Below, in pieces: positions 27,631 through 37,615 of a DNA stretch of 58,031 bases. Numbering within the stretch: position 1 is the stretch's first letter; each line of letters opens with the position of its first letter. Under the pieces are notes generated by a model. It searched no databases, had not been told where the DNA came from, and worked only from the letters and a program-made list of their open reading frames with translations. Location of the stretch: positions 1 through 58,031 of the forward strand of contig JAEEQL010000004.1 of NCBI GenBank assembly GCA_016285265.1. Direction: 5' to 3'. Source of the DNA: Lachnospiraceae bacterium. Its GTDB lineage: Bacteria > Bacillota > Clostridia > Lachnospirales > Lachnospiraceae. A program made the translations under genes and the position numbers.

Positions 27631-28923
27631 TTACTGCTTTCTGTCTGCGGTCATTCTGTTCGTTTTGTGTTTTTCAAGTGCAAAGTAAACATTCTTTACG
27701 GTGAGTCCCTGTACGAGCACCGTGAAGAATATGGTTATATAGGTAACATTTATGAATATGTCGTAAACATCCGGAGGAAGGAATTCCTTGGTCCCGAATG
27801 CAAGTGCCAGCGAAAGACCGCCCTTAAGCGCAGACCAGGTCATCAGCATCACGTATTCACCGATGCTGTAATTTCCGGGGATATTTCTTTTTCCGGTAAG
27901 AAGACTGCTGATCGATACTCCCAGTCCTCTTGCGAGCACATTTATCAGGATTGCAGCGGGAGCAATGATCAGGATGTACCTGCTGACATCGATATTCAGG
28001 ACAAGAAGTCCTATCATGATGAAGAGAATGGAATTGAGAAGGCTTTCGACTATCTCCCAGAAATCCTTGTAGAGCTCTCTTCTGTCGATGACCATCGCCC
28101 TTCTTTCGATCTTGGAATATGCACCGGAGAAATACATTCCGCAGACAACGGATGCGATGACACCGGAGAATCCGAGATGCTCGCAGATTATATAAACGAG
28201 GGAAACATCGAGAAGTGAGATAAGGATATATTTGATGGGATCCCTAGTGATCTCCATGAGCTTAAAAAGAACAAAGGAAACGACGAGTGCGACTGCAACC
28301 GCACCAACGATCTCCTTTAACATCAGCACGACGAAATTGCTGTCACCGCTGTGGATGACAAGGCTTCTTACAAATATGAAAAGCGTGACGCCGGTTCCGT
28401 CATTAAAGAGTGATTCGTTCTCGATGACAGAGCAGACATTCTTGGAAAGACCTATCTTGTTGAGTATTCCGGTAGCAGCAATGGGGTCAGTGGGAGATAC
28501 AACGCATCCGAGAAGGATGCAGGTGAGGATATCCATTCCGAGGCCGAAGACAAATGATACGAGATAGAACAGGCATCCGTAGATGACGGATGAGATCATT
28601 GTCGTAAGAAGTGCAAGAAGGCTTATGGCTCTCACGTTCTGCCTGAACTTGCGCATATTGACCTTGCTCGCTCCGGAAAAGAGCATAAAGCACAGAACGC
28701 CGTCCATAAGATATTCTTCAAAACCGAAATCACCGAGCTCGGTCACAAATTCTCTGACTGAATCAATCCCGAGAAGCCTTCCGGCTGCCAGGAGGATCAG
28801 TGACAGGATAAGCGAAAACAGGATAAGGGCGATATCGCTCTGAATATGGAAATACTTCTCATTCAATATTCCGATCATCACTATCATCATCAGAATGATG
28901 ATCAGAAAATACAATACACTCAT
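27631..28923 (-). CDS. Cation:proton antiporter (NhaP/CPA1 type)
   Basis: Multi-TM; GCVVSPTDPIAATGIL, ENESLFNDGTGVTLF, SALKGGLSLALA. Confidence 0.9.
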   Translation of the reverse strand: MSVLYFLIIILMMIVMIGILNEKYFHIQSDIALILFSLILSLILLAAGRLLGIDSVREFVTELGDFGFEEYLMDGVLCFMLFSGASKVNMRKFRQNVRAISLLALLTTMISSVIYGCLFYLVSFVFGLGMDILTCILLGCVVSPTDPIAATGILNKIGLSKNVCSVIENESLFNDGTGVTLFIFVRSLVIHSGDSNFVVLMLKEIVGAVAVALVVSFVLFKLMEITRDPIKYILISLLDVSLVYIICEHLGFSGVIASVVCGMYFSGAYSKIERRAMVIDRRELYKDFWEIVESLLNSILFIMIGLLVLNIDVSRYILIIAPAAILINVLARGLGVSISSLLTGKRNIPGNYSIGEYVMLMTWSALKGGLSLALAFGTKEFLPPDVYDIFINVTYITIFFTVLVQGLTVKNVYFALEKHKTNRMTADRKQ

Positions 28924-29215
28924 GCGGATCCTTTCGGGTTCTTTCAGGAAGTTTCATCTGTCCGAACCGTATATATTATCCTCTATATTTTAAAGAATTC
29001 GGCATATTCAGTCAAATATCCACCATCCTCCGGACTGCTCAACCCAAGGTTTATATATATTTAAGGCAAAAAAGGGTATAATATCGTAAAACGCCCTGTC
29101 CCGGCGGTATCAGAGCACGAAAAGCCCGCTTTCCGGAATTATTGCAGATATGACGCAGCCGTTATCTGAGGCTGGCAGACCGGTAAAGAACGGACTTCGT
29201 AAAAAGAGGTAAGTT

Positions 29216-30139
29216 ATGATAGATAAGTTACGCACACAGATAAATGAATATTTCGTCGGAAAAGAAGACGCTGTCGAAAATGTCCTCATATGTCTCCTGG
29301 CAGGCGGACATGTACTCATAGAGGATGTTCCCGGTGTGGGAAAGACAACCCTCGCCAGGGTTCTGGCAGGTTCGGTCGACATGTCGTTCGGACGCATCCA
29401 GTTTACACCCGATACGCTTCCCGGCGATGTCACCGGCTTATCCGTTTATAATATGAAGACCGGTGAATTCGAATACAGGGAAGGTGCGATAATGCGAAGC
29501 ATACTTCTTGCGGATGAGATCAACAGAACCTCTCCCAAGACCCAGTCCGCACTTCTCGAAGCAATGGCCGAGGGAAGCGTTACGGTCGACGGCACGAAAT
29601 ATGATCTTCCCGATCCGTTTATGGTGATCGCGACCCAGAATCCAACCGAGTTCATCGGAACCTATCCTCTCCCCGAGGCATCTGTCGACAGATTCATGAT
29701 GAGACTCAGCATCGGTTATCCCGGAAAAGAAGAGGAAATAAAGCTTGCGCGAAATCACATCGAAGGCAGGACCGCGGATAAGGTAAAGCCCGTATGCTCC
29801 GCTTCCGAAGTGCTTGAAATGAAAAAGAAGGTCCGCGATACGATCGTTTCGGACAATTGCCTTGCATATGCAAGGGAGATCATCGAACTTACCAGAAGCG
29901 AATCCCGCTTCATTCTCGGCGCATCGCCCAGGGCGCTCCTTTCCCTGATCAGTGCATCACAGGCGAAGGCGTATTTATCCGGAAGGGATTTCGTAAAACC
30001 CGACGACATCAAAGCCGTTGCCGTTAACGTTCTCATCCACAGACTTGTGCTCACTCCCGAAAGCCGCATCGCCGGCGAAAAGAAGGATGCGATCATAAGG
30101 AGCATCATACTCAAGGTAAAAGTTCCCACGAAAGAATAA
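29216..30139 (+). CDS. MoxR family AAA ATPase
   Basis: GHVLIEDVPGVGKTTLARVLA, LADEINRTSPKTQSALLEAM, ATQNPTEFIGTYPLPEA. Confidence 0.95.
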   Translation: MIDKLRTQINEYFVGKEDAVENVLICLLAGGHVLIEDVPGVGKTTLARVLAGSVDMSFGRIQFTPDTLPGDVTGLSVYNMKTGEFEYREGAIMRSILLADEINRTSPKTQSALLEAMAEGSVTVDGTKYDLPDPFMVIATQNPTEFIGTYPLPEASVDRFMMRLSIGYPGKEEEIKLARNHIEGRTADKVKPVCSASEVLEMKKKVRDTIVSDNCLAYAREIIELTRSESRFILGASPRALLSLISASQAKAYLSGRDFVKPDDIKAVAVNVLIHRLVLTPESRIAGEKKDAIIRSIILKVKVPTKE

Positions 30140-30140
30140 T

Positions 30141-31304
30141 ATGACAGCTCGCAGGATCGTCTTAATACTATTATGGATCCTATCCCTGGTCGGCATAACC
30201 TATTACGGCGGCCCCGTCAGTTACGGCTTTTTTGCGGCCGTAACCCTCGCTCCGTTAATATCGCTTCTCTACACGCTCATCGTGCTCATCCGCTTCAAGA
30301 TATATCAGGATGTAAACAGAAAGAATGTCACGGCGGGAAGCATCTCCGATTTCTACATAACGCTTCAGAATGAGGATCCGTTTACATATTCGGGAATCCG
30401 GATCACCTTCTACAGCCCTTTTTCAACAATAAGCGGAATAGACGAAAATGCGGAGTATGAGCTTCCGCCGCATTCCGGCATCAAAAAGGAAACATCCCTC
30501 TTTTGTAAATACCGCGGTGAATATGAAGTCGGAGTCAGGAAGATCATCATCAGGGATTACCTTAAGATCTTCAGACTCACCTTCAAAAACAGAGAACCCT
30601 TCCGTGTAAACGTGCTACCCGCAGTTTACAGACCGGTCGCACTCAAAACACTTGAAAATATCGATTCCGCATCGGTCGATTCGCCCGGAGGAAACACCGA
30701 GCCGGATGTCACGGTAAGGGAATATGTTCCGGGAGATGATATAAGGAAGATCCACTGGAAGCTGACCGCGGCAAACGGAAAGCTTCTTGTCAGAAATACA
30801 ACGGGCGAAGAAAAACAGGGTATCGGCATCATCATGGATCCGGAAAGGTATTCACAGGACCCCGGCAACTATCTTCCTCTTGAAAACAAGATAACGGAAA
30901 CCGTGATAGCACTCCTGCAGTTCTTCCTCGCAAATTCCGTAAACGCAACAGCTTATACATGGCAGACCGCTCTGAGAACAGATATTGTAAAGGACGCGGA
31001 TGCATTCAAGGAATTCTATACCTTTCTTTCCGGTTACAGATTTGAAAAGGATACATCCGCTAAGGAAATGCTTTCGCAGCTGATCTCGGAGGGAACTCTT
31101 TTCTCACACAGGATAGTCATTGCGGTCCTGCATACGATAAGCGCCGATGCACTTGATGCGATACGTATCATGGAGCTTAACGGTGTTACCGTCATCGTAT
31201 ATTTGATCACGGATAACGAACATGAAGCCGAAAATGCAAGGACACTGCTTCACGGCAGATTCTTCCGTATCGGAACGGAAGAAGATCTGAAAGAGGTGCT
31301 GTGA
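30141..31304 (+). CDS. DUF58 domain-containing protein
   Basis: TVREYVPGDDIRKIHWKLTAANGKLLVR; follows MoxR. Confidence 0.92.
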   Translation: MTARRIVLILLWILSLVGITYYGGPVSYGFFAAVTLAPLISLLYTLIVLIRFKIYQDVNRKNVTAGSISDFYITLQNEDPFTYSGIRITFYSPFSTISGIDENAEYELPPHSGIKKETSLFCKYRGEYEVGVRKIIIRDYLKIFRLTFKNREPFRVNVLPAVYRPVALKTLENIDSASVDSPGGNTEPDVTVREYVPGDDIRKIHWKLTAANGKLLVRNTTGEEKQGIGIIMDPERYSQDPGNYLPLENKITETVIALLQFFLANSVNATAYTWQTALRTDIVKDADAFKEFYTFLSGYRFEKDTSAKEMLSQLISEGTLFSHRIVIAVLHTISADALDAIRIMELNGVTVIVYLITDNEHEAENARTLLHGRFFRIGTEEDLKEVL

Positions 31305-33529
31305 TGATCGCGTTCGTATATGACATCATATATCTTATATCTCTTTCACTTATTCCCACACTGTGGGCTGTTTCCCATGCATACGAGGATGTCCGCACGC
31401 TCCCTGTGTTCCTCGTCTCATTTACCGTATCCGCGATCATACTGATCTTCATACATATCAAAAACACCGGAAAAGTAATACTGGGAGGTGTGCTTATCAC
31501 CATCGCTGCAGCCTCCGCTTTTCTTATTCCGGAAGATATAAAAGCATCATTCATCGAAGGTCATCCCTGGCTGGCCACTGCCATTCTTATCCCTGCGATC
31601 GTTACCGTCATCGGAAAGGTGCTGTGTTCATTCAGATTCGTCCGTCCCGTGATATCGGGCATCCTCGCTGCGGCTCTCGCATACGTAATGTACAGGGGGA
31701 TCGATATTCCGAAAGCGGTCGTCTCATTCGTTTTCTTTTTCGTGCTCTGCACTTTTGCCGATGAGATACAGATCGGGTGGAAGAAGCTCGGAAAAGCCGA
31801 CAGCAAAAAGCACCTTGTCTTCATTTCACCTTTTCTTGTTCTGTTCCTTGTACTGATGCTCATATTCCCGGCAAAGGAAGAACCGTATGACTGGGCTCTC
31901 GCAAAGAAGATCGCACAGACGGCATATGACAACTATTACAGGATCAAGGAATATCTTCTCAGTCTGGGGCAGAGCGACAGCGCGGATTCATTCCTCGGAT
32001 TTTCGGAATATGCTTCGATCGGAGACGGCTCCGGTGAAAACGATAAAAAGGTCCTCGAAGTGACACAGATAACCGGAAATTCTTCCTATGCCTATCTTGC
32101 GGGCAAGACCTTTGATACATTTGAGGACCTTGAGTGGAAGAAAACCTACGAAGGTTCCGATACGGATTCCCTTACGGACTGCCTTGAAACCCTGTATGCC
32201 GCAAGGCTTTATTCCGGCGAGCTTTATACCGATTATATAAGACACGGCCAGCTCGACATACATATTCTCAACATGTACACGACGCATTTATTCACGCCCC
32301 ATAAATACTATAACTTCATGTATATGGGCGATGATATTCCGTACGTTTCAAACGGCGGGGATCCGCTTTCGGAAGAACGTATGACATACGGTGATGTTTA
32401 TTCTGCGGAGTATTTCAGATTAAACACCGACAGTCCCGAATTCGAAGGATTCCTTGAAAGCGGATTACCCGATGATGAGAATGAATGGCTGCGTACCCAG
32501 AATTCATTCTACTTAAAGAACATTCCGTATATCTCCTTCGAAGAACTCGAAATGTACAGAGAAAGAATGAATGAGGTATACCTAAGCGATACCGATATCT
32601 CTCCCGAACTGAAAGAATATCTTGATGAGTTTTTCGAAGACTGCACCACCGATGCGGAAAAACTCAAAAAACTCGAGAAGCTCTTTAATTCCATGAGATA
32701 TAACATCCGTGTAGGTGCGCTCCCGGACGATATCGATACCACACCGGAATTCCTGGATTATCTGATCTTCGAAAAGCAGGAGGGTTACTGCGTTTACTAT
32801 GCCAGCGCATTTGTCCTGATATCCAGATACATCGGCATACCTTCCAGATTCGTACAGGGTTACCGCATAGAGCTTCATAACCGAGGTTCGGAAGTGATCA
32901 CGGAAAACAGTGCCCATGCATGGCCCGAATGTTATATTGAGGGAATCGGATGGATAGCGTATGAACCGACTCCGGGCTTCAGAATGTCGAACAGATGGAA
33001 AACCTCCGCAGAGCTTGCCGAAGAAAAGGAACACGCATCCATAGTAAATGAAGATTACGTTTATGAACCCGAAGTGGAGCTTCCGGATATAGAGCTCGAA
33101 GAACATGAAGAAGCAGATCCCATCGACTGGAGATATCCCGCACTGATCGCCGCAGTTTCTCTGTCCGCAGCGCTCCTTCTCCTCATCATGATAAAACTCA
33201 TAGGGCGCATCAGATACGCTCTCAGCAGCGATGAGAAGAAATACGACATTTACTTTGCAAGGAACATGAAACTTCTCAAAATCACCGGATTGTCTAAGCC
33301 TGATGGAGAAACCTTCGAAGAATTCAGAAAAAGGGCGGAAAAAGAAATCCCCCGTAAGCATCTGGCTTTCATTGAAACTTACGAAGCCTGTGCTTACAGG
33401 GGAGATGATATAACAGGTAAAGATGTGGCTGTAATACATGATAATAACAGTGGCATCATCGATCACATAAAGAAAACCGGACTCAGGGGAAGAATATCCC
33501 TTATGGGTTATTACCTGTTCATGACATAG
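31301..33529 (+). CDS. Transglutaminase-like membrane protein
   Basis: EGYCVYYASAFVLISRYIGIPSRFVQGY, NSAHAWPECYIEGIGWIAYEPTPGF; N-terminal TM cluster. Confidence 0.93.
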   Translation: MMIAFVYDIIYLISLSLIPTLWAVSHAYEDVRTLPVFLVSFTVSAIILIFIHIKNTGKVILGGVLITIAAASAFLIPEDIKASFIEGHPWLATAILIPAIVTVIGKVLCSFRFVRPVISGILAAALAYVMYRGIDIPKAVVSFVFFFVLCTFADEIQIGWKKLGKADSKKHLVFISPFLVLFLVLMLIFPAKEEPYDWALAKKIAQTAYDNYYRIKEYLLSLGQSDSADSFLGFSEYASIGDGSGENDKKVLEVTQITGNSSYAYLAGKTFDTFEDLEWKKTYEGSDTDSLTDCLETLYAARLYSGELYTDYIRHGQLDIHILNMYTTHLFTPHKYYNFMYMGDDIPYVSNGGDPLSEERMTYGDVYSAEYFRLNTDSPEFEGFLESGLPDDENEWLRTQNSFYLKNIPYISFEELEMYRERMNEVYLSDTDISPELKEYLDEFFEDCTTDAEKLKKLEKLFNSMRYNIRVGALPDDIDTTPEFLDYLIFEKQEGYCVYYASAFVLISRYIGIPSRFVQGYRIELHNRGSEVITENSAHAWPECYIEGIGWIAYEPTPGFRMSNRWKTSAELAEEKEHASIVNEDYVYEPEVELPDIELEEHEEADPIDWRYPALIAAVSLSAALLLLIMIKLIGRIRYALSSDEKKYDIYFARNMKLLKITGLSKPDGETFEEFRKRAEKEIPRKHLAFIETYEACAYRGDDITGKDVAVIHDNNSGIIDHIKKTGLRGRISLMGYYLFMT

Positions 33530-33555
33530 ATCCACAGGCTTTTCTTTTCGCTTTA

Positions 33556-34449
33556 TCAGTGTCCCATAAGATCATTTACCTCGCTCAATGTCGGAGGATT
33601 GAGAGGAAGCGGGAAACGGGATATGGCAACTCCCGAACATGCGCTTGCAAACCTTACCGTCTCCTCATCGTTCATACCGTGTAACAGTGCATATACACAT
33701 CCTGCCTTGAAGGTATCTCCGGCTCCGAGCGTGCTCCTTACCTCTACGGGGCAGGGCTTCATACGATGTATCTCTTCACCCTTTCTCGCATAGAGCATAT
33801 CTCCGCCGCCCTGAGTTATGATAGTAAGTCCACTGCTCTCTGCCTGCATGAGCTTCATTATCTCTTCGGCGCTCATTCCTTCATAGGTTTCGGTGCATTC
33901 CTTTGAAACAACATTGATGGCGGCATTCTTATGAAGAAATGAATCGTGCTTTGAATCGATCGTCACATAAGGGATTCCCGCCTTTATGCAGATCTCGGCG
34001 GCTCTCCGGGTTTCATCACCGAAAAACGGATCGATGGCGACGACCCTGCTCGACAGGATATCTTCCTCCTTCGGAATGCTCCACCATCTCTTTCCCGTTG
34101 AAAAGAGAGTCTGGAAACGTCCCATGGGTGAGCGTACAAGACCCGCGATCACGACATAATCCATAACTCCGTCATCATCCGTCACGAAATTCATGGATGA
34201 CAGGTCGACATTCTTATTCTCATAGAAGGACTTCAGCATCGGTGCAACCTCTGTTCCGATCCACGTTCCGTCCATCTTGACGGACACGCCGAGCGAATCG
34301 AGCACCGTGGCAGCCGTTCCGGTCTCTCCGCCGGGCAGGAAATAATGCTCCTTTATCTCCGAATATTCGTCGGGCTTCAGGAAGCCGTCCTTTAACAGAA
34401 ATGAATGAGTTCCGAGTATCTGACCGAACAGATAAGCATCATGCGCCAT
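33556..34449 (-). CDS. PfkB family carbohydrate kinase
   Basis: YFLPGGETGTAATVLDSLG; STLGAGDTFKAGCVYALL. Confidence 0.9.
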   Translation of the reverse strand: MAHDAYLFGQILGTHSFLLKDGFLKPDEYSEIKEHYFLPGGETGTAATVLDSLGVSVKMDGTWIGTEVAPMLKSFYENKNVDLSSMNFVTDDDGVMDYVVIAGLVRSPMGRFQTLFSTGKRWWSIPKEEDILSSRVVAIDPFFGDETRRAAEICIKAGIPYVTIDSKHDSFLHKNAAINVVSKECTETYEGMSAEEIMKLMQAESSGLTIITQGGGDMLYARKGEEIHRMKPCPVEVRSTLGAGDTFKAGCVYALLHGMNDEETVRFASACSGVAISRFPLPLNPPTLSEVNDLMGH

Positions 34450-34470
34450 AGATTCTTAACCCCCTTTTTG

Positions 34471-34521
34471 CGGTCACATGTGACCGTTCTATTGGAATAT
34501 TATATCACTGAATACAGTGAT
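34471..34521 (-). promoter_or_regulatory. pfkB promoter region with two palindromes
   Basis: CGGTCACATGTGACCG (34471-34486, perfect); ATCACTG-aata-CAGTGAT (34504-34521); -10 TATAAT on the minus strand at 34499-34504. Confidence 0.7.
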
Positions 34522-34535
34522 CATACCCATACAAA

Positions 34536-34568
34536 ATGATCCCTCCCGTTCGTATGGGGAGGGATCAT
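34536..34568 (-). terminator. Terminator-like hairpin after the MerR-methyltransferase gene
   Basis: ATGATCCCTCCC (34536-34547) pairs with GGGAGGGATCAT (34557-34568); short T run on the minus strand. Confidence 0.65.
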
Positions 34569-34626
34569 CATAAAGGATTTAAGGATTATTGTTTTCGAAC
34601 CGTATATTGATAAAAACGAAGGAGCA

Positions 34627-35808
34627 TTACTTATAGCAGTGCCAGAAAAGCGATCCTACGGTTATAACGACTTCGCCGTCCGCTTTGATCTTCTTATCAA
34701 AATATGATCTGATCTTCTTTTCGTTGTCGGAAATGATCTTTTCATTTCCCTCGAAGGAGCTCTTCATCTTGCGGATGAGATCGTCCGCATCATCAAAGTG
34801 CCAGTTATTTGTGATCTCGGTTTTCTCAACGCGGTCAAAAAGTTTTTCGAGCATCTGCCTGCATTCTTCCTGGGCCTTGATCTCTTCATCAAGGATCGCA
34901 TCTATTCCCGATGTGTTAACACCGATATCATCCAGTACATCCCTGAAATACTTTCTCCACCTGTTTACCGCGGCACCGTTAAAGGAAAACCTTCCGCCCT
35001 TAGCCACGGCCCCGCTTGCTCTTTCCACAAACTTTGCGGGATCCTTAAGTTCGAAGTTGATGTAGTGTGCGATGACGAGCGAGAATTTCTTTTCCTTGCC
35101 GATCTTCTTCCAGGCCTTGTCACCTTCAAGATCTTCGAATTCAAGATCAATGGATACACCCTTGGGAAGTGATCCTTTGTTCTCATTAACATACCATGCA
35201 AATTCATCCGCCCAGCTTCCGTGGATGTCGTAGCCTGTTATCTTACTGCTCTCCGGAATGCGGGACCAGTTGTTTCTCCAGAGCTTTGCATATCCGAATC
35301 CGAGATCGAGTATTCTTTCGCTGCTTCCTATCTCAAGCGATTCGAATATCTTCTCGTACCAGTCCTTTTCCTGTGAAGTGTGCCTGAGCGCATCCCAGTG
35401 ATGCTCGTCCGCTTTCTGGTCGAGGCTGATGTTCCGCACCATATCCGCAACATCATCCCAGTCAAGCTTTCCTTCTTTTCTGCTGAGGGTTCTGTTTATG
35501 GCATCGATAACCTTCTGGGTCTGATACTTTCTGTCCTCCATCTCCTTAAGCTGGATACGGAGAGCGTCCTCAATATCCACGGCATCACCTGCGACAAGAT
35601 TATCCCTTATCTCTTCAAGTGAAAAACCGATCGTCTTGAGAGCAACGATCTTCTCGAGGATCACAAGGGATTCTTTATCGTAGAGCCTGTAATTGCCCTC
35701 GGAATAATCTGCGGGCTTAAGGAGCCCTTTTTCATCATAGAGTCTTACTGCTTTCTGTGATACGCCTGCCTTTTTGGCGATCTCACCGGATGTCATTTTC
35801 TTTTCCAT
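34627..35808 (-). CDS. MerR family regulator fused to a SAM-dependent methyltransferase-like domain
   Basis: MTSGEIAKKAGVSQKAVRLYDEKGLLKPADYSEGNYRLYD; RILDLGFGYAKLWRNNW; AVAKGGRFSFNG; RBS aggagg before ATG at 35808. Confidence 0.85.
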   Translation of the reverse strand: MEKKMTSGEIAKKAGVSQKAVRLYDEKGLLKPADYSEGNYRLYDKESLVILEKIVALKTIGFSLEEIRDNLVAGDAVDIEDALRIQLKEMEDRKYQTQKVIDAINRTLSRKEGKLDWDDVADMVRNISLDQKADEHHWDALRHTSQEKDWYEKIFESLEIGSSERILDLGFGYAKLWRNNWSRIPESSKITGYDIHGSWADEFAWYVNENKGSLPKGVSIDLEFEDLEGDKAWKKIGKEKKFSLVIAHYINFELKDPAKFVERASGAVAKGGRFSFNGAAVNRWRKYFRDVLDDIGVNTSGIDAILDEEIKAQEECRQMLEKLFDRVEKTEITNNWHFDDADDLIRKMKSSFEGNEKIISDNEKKIRSYFDKKIKADGEVVITVGSLFWHCYK

Positions 35809-35836
35809 ACAGGAACCTCCTTTCCTTGATAAGACC

Positions 35837-35867
35837 ACCTTAAGGGGTTCCCCAAGGGAAGAGTCAA
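35837..35867 (-). promoter_or_regulatory. MerR-type promoter with 19-bp spacer and dyad
   Basis: Minus strand TTGACT-N19-TAAGGT, spacer containing CTTGGGGAACCCCT. Confidence 0.7.
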
Positions 35868-35905
35868 CACATATTTAAAAAAAATTTTTCTGATATTCCG
35901 GATCA

Positions 35906-35949
35906 AAAAAACAACCCTGCATTGCCTTGGACGTCGGCTCTGCAGGGTT
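35906..35949 (-). terminator. Rho-independent terminator of the fatty acid synthesis operon
   Basis: AACCCTGCA (35913-35921) / TGCAGGGTT (35941-35949), followed by TTTTTTT on the minus strand. Confidence 0.8.
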
Positions 35950-35952
35950 TGA

Positions 35953-37602
35953 TTATATCACAGAATGATCGGCTCTGCGTATCGCGGCTCTTGATATCTT
36001 GCCGTTGGAAGTCAGGGGGAGTGCTTCCGTAAACACGATCATTCTCGGATATTTATATATTGCTGCTCTTTCTTTCACGAAATCCTGTATTTCGGTCTTG
36101 AGGGAATTGTCACCGGTATAGCCCTGCTTAAGGACTATGCTTGCCTTTACTATCTCTCCGCGTTTTTGTGAAGGATATCCCGTGACCGCACAGGCAAATA
36201 CGGCAGGGTGCTGCATAAGGATATCCTCCACCTCGGAGGGGCCGATCCGGTAACCGCTTGATTTTATTACATCATCATTTCTTCCAAGGAAGAAAAAGTT
36301 ACCTTCTTTATCTTTGTAAGCTTTGTCCCTGGTATGGTATACACCGCCTTCCCAGACACCCGCGTAAAGCTTCTCATCGCACAGATAGCCTTTGAAAACT
36401 CCGAGCGGGATCCTTCCGTTTTCGGGGACCAGGACTATCTCTCCTTCTTCACCGGCTTTTACTTTATTGCCGTCTTCATCAACAAGCTCTATATGATACA
36501 AAGGAGAAGCTTTTCCTATTGAACCCTGTACGGGATCTGCGCCGACCGGAGTGCATATCTGGAGTGCGGTCTCGGTCTGTCCGAAGCCTTCCCTTATTAC
36601 AAGACCGGTCATCCTGGTAAACTTTTCCGAAACGGAAGGCGGCATCGGTTCTCCCGCTGTGGTGACCGCTTTCAGGCTGCTCAGATCATAGGAGCCGAGA
36701 TCCTCCAAAAGAAAATACTTATATATTGTGGGAGGGGCACAGAATGTGTTTACCCTTTCTTCCTGTATCAGCCTGAGCATATCCGATGCATAGAAATTGT
36801 CATAGTCATAGACCATGATAGCCGCACCGACAAACCACTGTCCGTAAAGCTTTCCCCATGCAGACTTGGCCCAGCCGGAATCGGCAACGGTAAGATGAAC
36901 ATCTCCTTTTGAAGACCCGTGCCAGTTTCGGGCGGTGTATATATGTGCTACCGGATATGAATGATCGTGTATTACCGCCTTGGGAGATCCGCTCGTTCCC
37001 GAAGTGAAATAATAGAGCATATCATCGCTTGCTTTTGTCTTCACCCTTTCGAAATCTTCCGAAGCTTTATCTGTAAGTTCATCAAGATCATATGCATCTT
37101 TGAATCTGTCGCCGGTAACTATCTGAAGTATGTCTCTTCCCGCGATCGCTTCTTTTACCTTTTCACAGATATTTTCGGAATTGACACAGATGACCGCCCT
37201 GATCCTGGCGGCGTCGCATCTTTCCCTGATGTCCTCCGCTGATACCATATGGGATGTAGGCACCGCAACCGCCCCGAGCTTATGGAGTGCAAGTATGGAT
37301 ATCCAGAACTGATACCTTCTTTTCATGAGGAGCATCACGGCATCGCCCTTTTTAAGACCGAGCATGCTGAAAGCATTTGCAGCCTTATCACTGAGCGTTT
37401 TCATATCACCGAATGTGAACACTTTCCTTATTCCGCCCGAGCTTCTGTGGATAAGTGCAGTCTTTTCCGGCGAGGTACGTGCATATTCATCAACCACGTC
37501 ATATGCGAAATTGAAATTTTCACCGAAGGAGGTTTCAGTCTTTATGACCCTCCCGGTTCCGTCCTTTATCTCTTTATAATATCGTTCGTATATTTCAGAC
37601 AT
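35953..37602 (-). CDS. AMP-dependent acyl-CoA synthetase
   Basis: YYFTSGTSGSPKAVIHDH, YHTRDKAYKDKEGNFFFLGRNDDVIKSSGYRIGPSEVE, LPLTSNGKISR. Confidence 0.9.
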   Translation of the reverse strand: MSEIYERYYKEIKDGTGRVIKTETSFGENFNFAYDVVDEYARTSPEKTALIHRSSGGIRKVFTFGDMKTLSDKAANAFSMLGLKKGDAVMLLMKRRYQFWISILALHKLGAVAVPTSHMVSAEDIRERCDAARIRAVICVNSENICEKVKEAIAGRDILQIVTGDRFKDAYDLDELTDKASEDFERVKTKASDDMLYYFTSGTSGSPKAVIHDHSYPVAHIYTARNWHGSSKGDVHLTVADSGWAKSAWGKLYGQWFVGAAIMVYDYDNFYASDMLRLIQEERVNTFCAPPTIYKYFLLEDLGSYDLSSLKAVTTAGEPMPPSVSEKFTRMTGLVIREGFGQTETALQICTPVGADPVQGSIGKASPLYHIELVDEDGNKVKAGEEGEIVLVPENGRIPLGVFKGYLCDEKLYAGVWEGGVYHTRDKAYKDKEGNFFFLGRNDDVIKSSGYRIGPSEVEDILMQHPAVFACAVTGYPSQKRGEIVKASIVLKQGYTGDNSLKTEIQDFVKERAAIYKYPRMIVFTEALPLTSNGKISRAAIRRADHSVI

Positions 37603-37615
37603 ATATATACCGTCT

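Noticed and set aside
26229-28923. TrkA plus antiporter as part of the unusual channel system
   Set aside because: About 7 kb away on the opposite strand with ordinary motifs; no sequence evidence linking them to the channel operon.
32582-33535. 317-aa minus-strand ORF
   Set aside because: Antisense to the transglutaminase gene with catalytic motifs.
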